A stretch of DNA of 64,000 nt from contig NW_025408671.1 of NCBI RefSeq assembly GCF_020360975.1, positions 3,038,001-3,102,000 of the forward strand. The letters are read 5' to 3'. The notes under the pieces were generated by a model, which worked only from the letters and a program-made list of their open reading frames with translations, was not told the origin of the DNA and did no database searches. Position numbers and translations under genes: made by a program. The stretch is from Hirsutella rhossiliensis (lineage: Eukaryota > Ascomycota > Sordariomycetes > Hypocreales > Ophiocordycipitaceae). Below are positions 45,005 to 54,733 of this stretch, in pieces. Positions within the stretch are counted from its first letter, which is position 1. Each line of letters begins with the position of its first letter.

Positions 45005-48000
45005 ATGGCGACCAACAGCGGGCGAGGCAATCCAAGTACCGATTCCTTCTCCTCTCTGTCCTTCGGGTCCCTGACGGCGTTGCTGACCTTGTTACCCGCG
45101 CAGTTGGGGCGAGTGAGGGTCTCGCAGAAAACACCGGCACGCCTCCCTCGATTCCGGCCGCTGCCAAGCAGGAGCTCGCCAATGCCACTCAAACTGGCAC
45201 CGCTGGAGCCCACGCCTCCGGTACCGATGCCGGCACGGCGCCGGCGGCCGGCGGTCCTCCCAAGGTGAAGACGGAGAAGGAGTGTGAGTAGCTATACCCG
45301 TTCGGCTGGGGGCACAAATTGCTGATCCGAGACGCGCGACAGTGGAAAAGGAGCGCAAAAAGGCCGAGAAGGCTGCCAAGCTCGAGGCAAAGAAGTCGAG
45401 GGCTGCTCAGATAGCTGCCAATCCCGCAAAAGAGAAAAAGGCAAAGGAGAAGAAGGAGGAAGAGGTCATTCCAGACTACGTCGAGGACACGCCCGCCGGG
45501 GAGAAGAAACGCATTCGCCCCTTTGACGACCCCAACTTCAAAGCATACGATCCCATCGCCGTTGAGTCGGCTTGGTACGAGTGGTGGGAAAAGGAGGGCT
45601 TTTTCAAGCCCGAGTTTACTGCCGACGGCAAGGTCAAGGACGAGGGAAGCTTTGTCATTGTCCACCCGCCGCCCAATGTCACCGGTTCTCTCCACATGGG
45701 CCACGCTCTGGGCGACTCGCTGCAGGACGTCATGATCAGATGGAGCAGGATGAACGGAAAGACGACCCTCTGGGTCCCCGGCTGCGACCACGCCGGGATT
45801 TCGACGCAGAGCGTCGTCGAGAACATGCTCTGGAGGCGGCAGCAGAAGACGCGACACGACCTCGGCCGGACCAAGTTTGTCGAAACTGTCTGGGAGTGGA
45901 AGGAGGACTACCACAAGCGAATCAACAAGGTGTTGAAGCGCATGGGTGGTTCGTTTGACTGGAGCCGAGAGGGTGAGTGTCCTCTTTTTCTTGATGCTGT
46001 GTGCGGCAGTCTTGATTGCTAACGGTCAAAGCTTTCACCATGGATGCCAACCTGTCGGCGGCCGTGGCCGAAACCTTTGTCCAGCTTCACGAGGAGGGCA
46101 TCATCTACCGAGCAAACAGGCTTGTTAACTGGTGCACCAAGTTGAATACCGCCCTCTCCAACCTCGAGGTCGTCAACAAGGAGCTACCGGGGCGCACGCT
46201 CCTCGATGTTCCTGGCTACGACAAAAAGGTCGAGTTTGGTGTCATTGTTCACTTCAAATACCCTGTCGAGGGCTCCGATGAGACTCTGGAGGTGGCCACG
46301 ACCCGTGTTGAGACCATGCTCGGTGACACGGGCATCGCTGTCCACCCCAACGACTCACGATACAAGCACCTGGTGGGCAAATTCGCAACTCACCCATTCA
46401 TCGAGGACCGCAAGCTGCCCATTGTTGCCGACGAGTACGTCGACATGGAGTTTGGCACGGGTGCCGTGAAGCTCACCCCAGCACACGACCCCAACGACTT
46501 CAACTTGGGCCAGAAGCACAAGCTCGAGTTTATCAACATCCTGACCGACGATGGCCTCATGAACGACAACGCCGGCCCTTACAGGGGTCAGAAACGCTTC
46601 GACGTCCGGTACGCCATCCAGGACGCACTCAAGGAAAGGGGGTTGTATGTGGACAAAAAGGACAACCCCATGACTGTCCCGCTTTGCGACAAGTCTAAGG
46701 ACATCATTGAGCCCATCATGAAGCCTCAGTGGTGGGTTCGGATGAAGGAGTTGGCTGAGCCAGCTATGCAGGTGGTACGAGACGGCCAGGTCAAGATTAG
46801 ACCCGACGCTGCCGAGAGGAGCTACTTCCGCTGGCTGGAGGATATCAACGACTGGTGCATCAGCAGACAGCTATGGTGGGGACACCGCTGCCCGGTCTAC
46901 TTTGCCAAGATCGAAGGGGGTTCCGGCGATATCCCAGAGGACAAGCTTTGGTTCTCAGGGCGAACTAGGGAAGAGGCCGAAAAGAAGGCCGCAGCCGCTC
47001 TTCCCGGGAAGAAGTTTGTCCTGGAGCAGGACGAGGACGTTATGGATAGTGAGTCTCGATGACCATGGCGTATTGCGCGGTTTGCCTACGATTCAATGCT
47101 GACTCCATCAACAGCTTGGTTCTCTTCAGCCTTGTGGCCCTTTAGCACGCTTGGGTGGCCCAACAAGACGCACGATCTCGAGACGCTGTACCCCACGTCG
47201 ATCCTCGAGACAGGGTGGGACATTCTCTTCTTCTGGATTGCCCGCATGATTACTGTTGGCCTCAAGATGACTGGAAAGATCCCTTTCAAAGAAGTCTACT
47301 GTCATAGTCTCGTCCGAGACTCCGAGGGCCGCAAGATGAGCAAGAGCTTGGGCAACGTCATCGACCCCTTGGACGTCATATTTGGTACCAAGCTTGAGGA
47401 CCTGCACGAGAAGTTGTACCAGGGAAATCTACACCCCAACGAGGTCCAGAAGGCAATGAAGTTCCAGAAGACTGCGTTCCCCGACGGAATTCCTCAGTGC
47501 GGTGCGGACGCGATGCGCTTCACCATGGTCAACGCCACTACTGGCAGCGGAGGAGATATCAACCTGGAGATCAAGGTGTAAGTTGCCTTCGCTGCTATGA
47601 TTCGACAGGCGCTGACCGCAACAGGGTTCATGGCTACCGCAAGTTCTGCAACAAAATCGTAAGTCTTCCATGACACCGGATCATCTCGCTCCTTGGTCCT
47701 AACCGCTGTTGCAGTTCCAAGCCACCAAATACGTCTTGGGCAGTCTTCCGCAGGGCTTCACCCCATCCAAGGACGGGGCTGTGCGAGGAAAGTCATTGGC
47801 AGAGCGGTGGATCCTCCACAAGATGAACAGCGCAGCGAGAGACATCAACGCGGCCCTGGCCGAGCGCGAATTCTCAAAGTCGACCATCATCGTGTATCGC
47901 TATTGGTACGCCGAGCTGTGTGACGTCTACATTGAGAATTCAAAGTCCATCATCCGCGACGGGACCGAAGAGGAGCGCAACTCGGCCATCCAGACGCTGT

Positions 48001-48719
48001 ACACGGCCCTGGAGGCAGCCCTGACGATGATCCACCCGTTCATGCCCTTCATCACCGAGGAGATGTGGCAGCGGATGCCTCGAAGGCCGGGCGATAAGAC
48101 CAAGTCCATCATGATCGCCCGGTACCCCCAGTACAACGCCGCTCTCGATGACCCGGAGTCGGAGGCCACCTACGAGCTCGTTCTAGGCTGCGTAAGGGCT
48201 GCTCGGTCCCTTATGTCCGAGTACTCTCTCAAGAGTGACGCTGATGGTAAGTGCGCCGGGGGTGTGGACGACGATGCTGATGCAAATGTGGCTGACTGAA
48301 ATTGGGTTTCAGTCATCATCCAAACGTACAATGAGACGGCGCTCAGGAACTGCAACGATGAAGTGGCGTCAATCAAGTCGCTGAGCGGCAAGGCCGTCAA
48401 GGACATCAAGGTCCTTGGGCCCGACGCGCCCCGTCCCGCGGGCTGCGTTGCCTACCCGGTGTCGACGAGCGCGGCCGTCTTCGTGTACGTCAAGGGCCGC
48501 GTCGACATGGACGCCGAGATTGTCAAGGCGCAGAAGCGGCTCGACAAGGCTCGGGCCACGGTGCAGAGGCAGGAGAAGATCTTGGCGGATGCCGGGTACA
48601 AGGAGAAGGTGTCAGCGGCAGTGCAGGAGGCGGATCAGCAGCGGCTGGCGGAGGCCAAGCAGGAGGAGCACAGCTTCCTCGAGACGATTAAGCAGTTTGA
48701 GCAGCTGAAGCTCGAGTAG
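45005..48719 (+). CDS. VAS1: Valyl-tRNA synthetase (cytosolic, probably also mitochondrial)
   Basis: Eight exons: 45005-45035, 45104-45283, 45343-45972, 46032-47048, 47115-47577, 47625-47658, 47715-48246 and 48313-48719, 1,097 residues from the ATG. It charges tRNA-Val and edits threonine. Class I motifs are clear: HIGH-type HMGHA within [15 protein letters not shown] (about 45690) and KMSKS (47334-47348). The editing domain lies between them ([35 protein letters not shown]), followed by [18 protein letters not shown] and [11 protein letters not shown]. The anticodon-binding helical domain and a C-terminal coiled coil ([20 protein letters not shown]) complete it. The N-terminal Lys/Glu-rich extension is typical of eukaryotic cytosolic enzymes. 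In Neurospora one gene (cyt-20) serves both cytosol and mitochondria. Confidence 0.95.
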
Positions 48720-48989
48720 GGGTGAGTGTGGATATGGAACATGATGAATGAATGTAGAGTGGTGGGGAAAAGAATATTGGTTGCTAGTTGCTACACATAC
48801 ATGCGCCGCGGCATTGTTTCTTCCACATGATGATGTCCTCGGATCCTTTCTTACCCTTTCGTGTCTGGCGAGGTCGTGATCACGTCTCGGCTGCTCGTCT
48901 GGCACAGCCTGGGCGACCGACCAGTGCCCCGTGTTTGAAGAAGCAACCATGTCGCATCTCGGCGCGTCCATGCCTACAACCGTGGCCGT

Positions 48990-51143
48990 CTACTGCTTCC
49001 ATCCACCCTTGCCACCTCCGCCATCCCTTCCACCACCACCCGACGCCTCGTCCTTTTTGGCCCCCCCGCCGCCGCGGACGGGCTTGGACTGGGCGGCCTC
49101 GTGGCGGCGCAGGTCCTCGGGAACCTTTGAGATGGAGCTCTTTGTGAGCATCTGGCGCAGGTCGTAGAGCACGTCCGAGTCCTCGTTGCCGAGAAAGGTG
49201 ATGGCGACGCCGCTCTTGCCGGCGCGGCCGGTGCGGCCGACGCGGTGGGTGTAGCTCTCGATGCTCATGGCCATGTTGAAGTTGACGACGAGGGAGACGT
49301 CGGGCACGTCGATGCCGCGGCCGGCCAGGTCGGTGGCGACGAGGACCTGGGTGTGGCCGGCGCGGACGGCGCCGAGGGCGGCTTCGCGCTGCTCCTGCGT
49401 CTTGGAGCCGTGCAGGGTGACGGCCGAGTAGCCCATGGTCTTGATGTCGCGGGCGACGGCGTCGCAGTTGCGCTTGATGTTGACGAAGACGATGATGGGC
49501 GGGGCAAACTGCTTGGACGCCAGGATCTCCTGCAGGCGGCGCTTGCGGCGGTCCTCGCCGGCGATGAACTCGACGCGCTGCTCGACCGTGTCGACGGCCT
49601 CGCCGGCGTTGCCGATGGTGGCAATGGCCGGGCGGCGCAGGTACTTCTTTGCGATGCGCTCGACGAGGGGCGGCATCGTGGCCGTGTACATCATGGTCTG
49701 GCGGTACACGTGGCTCTTCATCAGCTGCGCGTTCTCGGCGTCGTCGCTGTCGGGCTTCTCGTTGGTCACGGGCAGCGCGTCGAGGATCTTGTTGACCGAC
49801 TCCTCGAAGCCCAGGTCGATCATGCGGTCCGCCTCGTCCATGATGACGTAGCAGCACTGCGCCAGCACCAGCAGCCGCCGCTCGATGCAGTCGACCAGCC
49901 GGCCCGGCGTCGCCACGATGATCTCGGCGCCGTTGCGCAGCGAAAAGGCCTGCTCCTCGAGCGAGTGCCCGCCGACGATGCTGACGCAGCGGAAGCCGAG
50001 CGGCACGGCAAACTTCATTGCCTCGCTCTCAATCTGCTGCACCAGCTCGCGCGTCGGCGCCAGGATCAGCCCGTACGGCCCGTCGTTCTTGTTGCTCTCC
50101 GTCAGCGGCGGCAGCTGCGAGATGTAGACGAGCAGCGGCAGCAGAAAGGCCGCCGTCTTGCCCGAGCCCGTCACCGCCACGCCAATCAGGTCGCGCGCCT
50201 GCAGCGCGATGGGGATGGCGGCGCGCTGGATCGGCGTCGGCTCCCTGTACCCAACGCGGTCCACAATGTCGAGCAGCCGGCCCGGCAGGCCCGACTCGCC
50301 CCAGTCGCGCATCGGGTTGGGGATGCTGCCGCCCTTTGTCGCGATGCCAAAGTCCTCCTTGAATATGCGCCAGTCGCGCTCGCGCATCTCCTCGAGCTTC
50401 TTGTCCGACCAGTGCCGGCCCAGGCCCGTCCTCTCGGCCCTCTCGCGCGCCTTGTCCCGCGCCCGGTAAAAGTCCTCCATGATGCCCTGGGCCCGTTCGC
50501 GCCCGTGCTCCCGGTCGCGCTCCTCGATGATGCGCGCCCGCTTGCGCGCCCGCCGCTCCGCCTCGTCGTCGTACTCGCCGCCCACGCCCGCGAGCGAGGA
50601 GCCGCGGTTGACGCTCTGCTCTGCGTACAGGGGGTCGTGGTCTCTCGACGTGTCGTCCTCGGCGTCCCAGTCAAAGTTGAACTTCTTCTCCGTCGTCCGC
50701 ATCCGCTTCTTCTTGGCCGAGAAACTCGACTGCTGGTTCACCTCGGGGCCCAGGTACCGCGACCGCAACAGGGCCGCCTCGATGTCCTCGGCAGACCGCT
50801 TATCGCCGACTCCCTTTTCGGCCTTCTTGCCGTCTCGTCCGTCGCGGCCGCGGCCGTGCTGCTGGTTCATGGCCCGCGGTCCCGTGGGAACCGGCGCCGA
50901 GCCTCGGGGAAGGCCGCCTGTGGGTGGTGCCGGGGTCCCGTTTGACCGTTCTTGCCATTTCTTCTCGTCATCTTTGCGGCGGCGCGCCTCCTCGGCGGCC
51001 TTGCGCTTCTTCTCGCTCTCTTCCTTCTTGGACTGCTCGGCGGCGAGGCGCTCTCGCTCGGCCTTGGGGATGAAGCGAGGCTTGGCCGCGGCGGCCTCTG
51101 CTGCTTTTCTTTCCTTGAGGAGCTGCTCAATATCCAGCGGCAT
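48990..51143 (-). CDS. PRP28: DEAD-box spliceosomal RNA helicase Prp28
   Basis: One exon, 717 residues. Prp28 helps swap U1 for U6 at the 5' splice site. The N-terminal ~270 residues are charged and helical, starting MPLDIEQLLKERKAAE, with RFIPKAERE. Helicase motifs appear in order: Q motif PTPIQRAAIPIAL (~residue 300), motif I AVTGSGKT (~324), PTRELVQQIE, DEAD in VIMDEADRMIDLGFE (~434), TAT in YTATMPP (~486), and HRVGRTGRAGK (~634). The insertion after the DEAD motif (NEKPDSDDAEN) and NWGESGLP-type linker before the Q motif match Prp28 rather than eIF4A. The tail is Gly/Lys-rich. It is divergent from the mL59 gene. Confidence 0.95.
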   Translation of the reverse strand: MPLDIEQLLKERKAAEAAAAKPRFIPKAERERLAAEQSKKEESEKKRKAAEEARRRKDDEKKWQERSNGTPAPPTGGLPRGSAPVPTGPRAMNQQHGRGRDGRDGKKAEKGVGDKRSAEDIEAALLRSRYLGPEVNQQSSFSAKKKRMRTTEKKFNFDWDAEDDTSRDHDPLYAEQSVNRGSSLAGVGGEYDDEAERRARKRARIIEERDREHGRERAQGIMEDFYRARDKARERAERTGLGRHWSDKKLEEMRERDWRIFKEDFGIATKGGSIPNPMRDWGESGLPGRLLDIVDRVGYREPTPIQRAAIPIALQARDLIGVAVTGSGKTAAFLLPLLVYISQLPPLTESNKNDGPYGLILAPTRELVQQIESEAMKFAVPLGFRCVSIVGGHSLEEQAFSLRNGAEIIVATPGRLVDCIERRLLVLAQCCYVIMDEADRMIDLGFEESVNKILDALPVTNEKPDSDDAENAQLMKSHVYRQTMMYTATMPPLVERIAKKYLRRPAIATIGNAGEAVDTVEQRVEFIAGEDRRKRRLQEILASKQFAPPIIVFVNIKRNCDAVARDIKTMGYSAVTLHGSKTQEQREAALGAVRAGHTQVLVATDLAGRGIDVPDVSLVVNFNMAMSIESYTHRVGRTGRAGKSGVAITFLGNEDSDVLYDLRQMLTKSSISKVPEDLRRHEAAQSKPVRGGGGAKKDEASGGGGRDGGGGKGGWKQ

Positions 51144-51488
51144 CTTGTGATGAAGTCTTTGTTGCGCGCCGGTTCACCAGGACGTGAGGAAAGCGAGGTC
51201 GGGGTTGCGAGAGTGGAAGCTCAAGGTTGGGGCACGTCAGACGGTCGGCGAGGCTGTGGAAATTCGTGGTGGGTCCTGTGCTACGGCCAATCAAAATACG
51301 ACGCTCATGCGAAAGCCATTTCGTCCCCTCAGCCTCGCTTCAAGTTCACCATTTCACTGTCCAACAGCTCGATTCCTCGGCCGTCTTGTTCCTCCACCGC
51401 CTCCAGCGGACGCGCTCGCCCAATCCCGGCGGCAGCGCTCCTCAGCCACGTCTCTACGAATTCGCAACCTCGCCCCCCCTGGCCAACA
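51144..51488. promoter_or_regulatory. Compact divergent promoter between PRP28 and mL59
   Basis: 345 bases separate the two start codons and must hold both promoters and leaders. No gene is supported in it. Confidence 0.5.
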
Positions 51489-52121
51489 ATGGCCTCTCCC
51501 AACCAGTCCCGCTTCATCCAGCTTGCCCAGTCGCTGCCGCCTCAGCTGCAGCGCTTCTTCGCCCGCTGGCCGCCCGCCGCCCTCTTGCCCAAAGGCGGCG
51601 CCGGCGAACCGACCAGGTACCAGGCGGAGCGGCCGAACCCTTTCCGCTTCTACAAGAACCCGGCGACAGGCCACTGGCAGGACCCCGTCTACTCGCAGCG
51701 CCGACAGGCCCAGCTCGTGCGGATGGCGCGCGAGCACGGCGTCGAGCAGCTGCTGCCCGAGACGAGAAAGGGCACCGAGTACCGCCTGGCGCACCGCGTG
51801 GAGCACGGCCTGAGGGTCAAGGGCACGGGTGTGGGACAGAAGGTCAAGGGCCACATTTACGAGAGACACATGATTGCCAAGTACGCGGTTCCTCCCTTTG
51901 CCCGACGCATCTGGTTGCTGACTTTCGGAATCCAGGATGGAGGAGAAGAGAAAGGCCATGCTGGAGATGCCCAGGCTCATCAAGGCCTGGAAGCGGGTAA
52001 GCCTTCTTTTAACGTTGCAATCTCTTCCTCCACCACCGCCCCCTTTAGCTGTGACTTTCCATTACTGACACCGGCACACACACAGATCGGGAAGAGGAAC
52101 TGGACCAAGTTTCCGAAATAA
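51489..52121 (+). CDS. Mitochondrial large-subunit ribosomal protein mL59 (MRPL25)
   Basis: Three exons, 51489-51880, 51936-51996 and 52086-52121, 162 residues. It is a mitochondria-specific protein of the fungal large ribosomal subunit. The match rests on the overall pattern: short N-terminus with QLAQSLPPQLQRFFARWPP, the basic NPFRFYKNPATGHWQDPVYS segment, RRQAQLVRMAREHGVEQLLP, and KGHIYERHMIAK, then exon 2 (MEEKRKAMLEMPRLIKAWKR) and exon 3 (IGKRNWTKFPK). No cleavable presequence is obvious, which is common for this protein. Confidence 0.8.
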   Translation: MASPNQSRFIQLAQSLPPQLQRFFARWPPAALLPKGGAGEPTRYQAERPNPFRFYKNPATGHWQDPVYSQRRQAQLVRMAREHGVEQLLPETRKGTEYRLAHRVEHGLRVKGTGVGQKVKGHIYERHMIAKYAVPPFARRIWLLTFGIQDGGEEKGHAGDAQAHQGLEAGKPSFNVAISSSTTAPFSCDFPLLTPAHTQIGKRNWTKFPK

Positions 52122-52591
52122 GCTGGGCGCCAGACCCGATGGGGAGAGTTGCCATGGCACGACCCTTGGGGCTTCGGTTCGAGTTCTGTGTACTTTTATT
52201 TCTGCTCAACGTATACTCGAATCCGACCCTTATTTTCTTTTCGGCCTTCAGTCTATGCCGTGGAGCCATCAACCGTAGATGTCTGGTGTGCCGGCAGGTC
52301 AGGCCATTACCCAACACTGGACACTGCGGTCTCGTGGATGACCCGTTCCTACAAAACTTATGAGATGCACCTTTTCTTCTGGTAATTATGTTCAAGTCAC
52401 GTCTCGTCAAATCGTGTTTCCTTCTACTTCAACAATTCTTCTGTTCCGGGCACACATGTTCGTCACGTGACGCGGCCCAGTCTGCCAACACCATCCATCA
52501 ATCGTCCTTTACTTGTGGCTCAAACTCATCCACTCACTCACTCTTCCTCAACTCCGCTTGTTCCCCTCGTCACACTCGGCCGCGCAATCCC
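52122..52591. other. Spacer between mL59 and DPH4
   Basis: 3' flank of mL59 and CT-rich leader of DPH4. Nothing else is seen. Confidence 0.6.
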
Positions 52592-53176
52592 ATGGCCGCT
52601 CCTCGCCTCTCTCCCGAGGAGCCAACAACCACTCAACGGTCTCACTATGAAATCCTCGGCCTCAGCCCCGCCATGCTCAACGACTCCTCCTGCAACCAAG
52701 ATCCCTCGCCTCTCATAAAACGCGCCTACCACCGCGCCCTCCTGCGCAACCACCCCGACAAGGCCAAGCCCGCACCCCCCCCCTTGCCCCCCCGCCAAAG
52801 TACCGCCCCCATCTACACCGTCGACCAGATCGGCCAGGCCTTTGCCGTCCTCTCCTCCCCCGCCCGCCGCGCCGCCTACGACGCCTCCATCCGCCTCTCG
52901 CTCACCCGCCCCGGCTCCGCCCCGGCGCATTTCCACACGGGCGTCGAGAACGTCGACTTGGACGACCTGCTCTTTGACGACGATGAGCAGCGCTGGTCCC
53001 GCTCCTGTCGCTGCGGCAACGACCGCGGCTACTCGTTTGACGAGGCCGACTTGATGGACGCGGCCGACGACGGGCTGCTCATGGTGGGCTGCCAGGACTG
53101 TAGTCTGTGGTTGAGAGTCCACTTTGCCGTCGTAGAAGATGCAGAGCCCAGCGCGCCTGAGAATTCGACGACTTGA
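52592..53176 (+). CDS. DPH4: Diphthamide biosynthesis protein 4 (J domain plus CSL zinc finger)
   Basis: One exon, 194 residues. The N-terminus is a J domain (SHYEILGLSPAML ... LIKRAYHRALLRNHPDKAK ... IYTVDQIGQAFAVLSSPARRAAYD) with the HPD signature. The C-terminus is a CSL/DPH-type zinc finger: CRCGNDRGYSFDEADL and VGCQDCSLWLRV supply the CxC and CxxC pairs. Dph4 supports the iron-sulphur enzyme Dph1-Dph2 in the first step of diphthamide formation on elongation factor 2. The frame upstream of the ATG at 52592 is open but lacks conserved sequence. It is convergent with the 14-3-3 gene. Confidence 0.9.
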   Translation: MAAPRLSPEEPTTTQRSHYEILGLSPAMLNDSSCNQDPSPLIKRAYHRALLRNHPDKAKPAPPPLPPRQSTAPIYTVDQIGQAFAVLSSPARRAAYDASIRLSLTRPGSAPAHFHTGVENVDLDDLLFDDDEQRWSRSCRCGNDRGYSFDEADLMDAADDGLLMVGCQDCSLWLRVHFAVVEDAEPSAPENSTT

Positions 53177-53666
53177 ACATGCAACAGGTGTAATCATCTG
53201 TAGGTGATGCTTCCCAACCGTGCCACGAATGAATGGGCTCGCAGCCCATCCTGTCCAAGACCCGACTATTGCACCAACCAGTCGACTCATGCCCATGTAA
53301 TCCTCGGCCCCGAGACCTGCATTGCATGTCACCGCCCGCAGCGGATGCCCTCCGAAAGCGCAAAGATATGTTTGGTGTATTGAAAGCAAATTTAGTAATT
53401 TTTCCTTTTTATAATTTGTCCAGACCATCGCGCATTAGAGTCTAAAAGCAGAACCTCCAGAATGCTCTCCTTTAGGCTCCTTGCCGGTCCGTTGGCAGAG
53501 TCAGCTCCTCCACCCGTTGCGTATGCGCGCGTTTACCTAAGCGATGCCGAAGCTCTTGGTCAACAAAAAAAAAGTAAACGAGGTCTTCCGTCCACTCCGT
53601 AGACACCGGCCCACCCCATACCAGCACCATCAAAGCCTTGATACTGCCTTCCAATCCTTGTCAGTT
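53177..53666. other. Convergent 3' spacer between DPH4 and the 14-3-3 gene
   Basis: No gene or repeat is supported. Confidence 0.6.
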
Positions 53667-54733
53667 TTACTCGGCAGCCTTGGGCTCCTCGGCGGCGGCG
53701 GCGGGCTCGGCGGCGGCAGCAGGCTCCTCCTTGGTGGAGGCGTCGGCCTGGCCCGATGTTCCCGTGGTCTCCGCCTCGGACGAGGTCCAGAGCGTCTGCG
53801 AGTCGTTAGCGGTGTCGCAAGGCGTCATCGGGTGAAGGGCACATACCAAGTTGTCACGCAGGAGCTGCATGATGAGGGTCGAGTCCTTGTAGCTCTCCTC
53901 GCTCAGGGTGTCGAGTTCTGCGGCAATAAGTCAGAAACGGAATGCAGACAAGGCGCCGGCCTGGGCAACAACGTACCGGCAATGGCCTCATCAAAGGCCT
54001 GCTTGGCGAGGTGGCAAGCCTGGTCGGGGGCGTTGAGGATCTCGTAGTAGAAGACGGAGAAGTTCAGGGCGAGACCCAGGCGGATGGGGTGGGTGGGAGG
54101 AAGCTCGGTGGAGGCGACCTCGCTGGCGGCCTTGTAGGCCTCGAGAGACTTGTCGGCAGAGTCCTTGCGACGGTCTCCGATGGCGAACTCGGCAAGATAA
54201 CGGTGGTAGTCACCCTTCCTGCGTCTGGGGTCAGCCGGCGTTGCGAGGCGCATCTAGGCGCGGGTCGGGTCATGGGAAGGCTTGGCCATCGCACATCTTG
54301 TGGTAGAAGACCTTGGACTCGCCCGACGTGGCCGATGGAATCAGGTGGTCATCGAGGACGTCGAGGATATCATCGCAGATCTTGGCGAGCTCGGCTTCGA
54401 TCTTCTGCCTGTACTCCTTGATAAGGGTGACTTGGGACGAGTTGCCCTTAGACTCCTCCTTCTGCTCAATGGAAGTGACTATTCTCCAAGAGGCACGGCG
54501 AGCGCCAATGACGTTCTTGTAGGCGACGGAGAGGAGGTTGCGCTCCTCGACGGTGAGGTCGCGGTCCTCTGAGGCGACAATCTTCATGTTCTCGACCATT
54601 TCTGCGGCAGGCGCATCGACGTCAGCACAAGAGTCGCGACACCATTGCACGGCAGAGACAGGAAAGGCTTACCCTCGTACCGCTCGGCCTGCTCGGCGAG
54701 CTTAGCCAGGTAGACAGCATCTTCGTGACCCAT
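53667..54733 (-). CDS. 14-3-3 protein
   Basis: Five exons, 54733-54673, 54601-54295, 54218-53977, 53917-53847 and 53795-53667, 269 residues. 14-3-3 dimers bind phosphoserine/threonine peptides in many signalling proteins. Signature 1, [20 protein letters not shown], is intact, as are the phosphate-binding region [11 protein letters not shown] and the second signature region ([42 protein letters not shown]). The start [20 protein letters not shown] is typical. The C-terminal tail is Ala/Glu-rich ([20 protein letters not shown]), variable in fungi. The intron placement is consistent across all joins. Confidence 0.97.

Noticed and set aside
49245..50945. A 566-codon plus-strand frame opposite PRP28
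   Set aside because: Antisense shadow of a GC-rich coding exon; low-complexity Arg/Leu/Ala/Val/Asp content and no motif.
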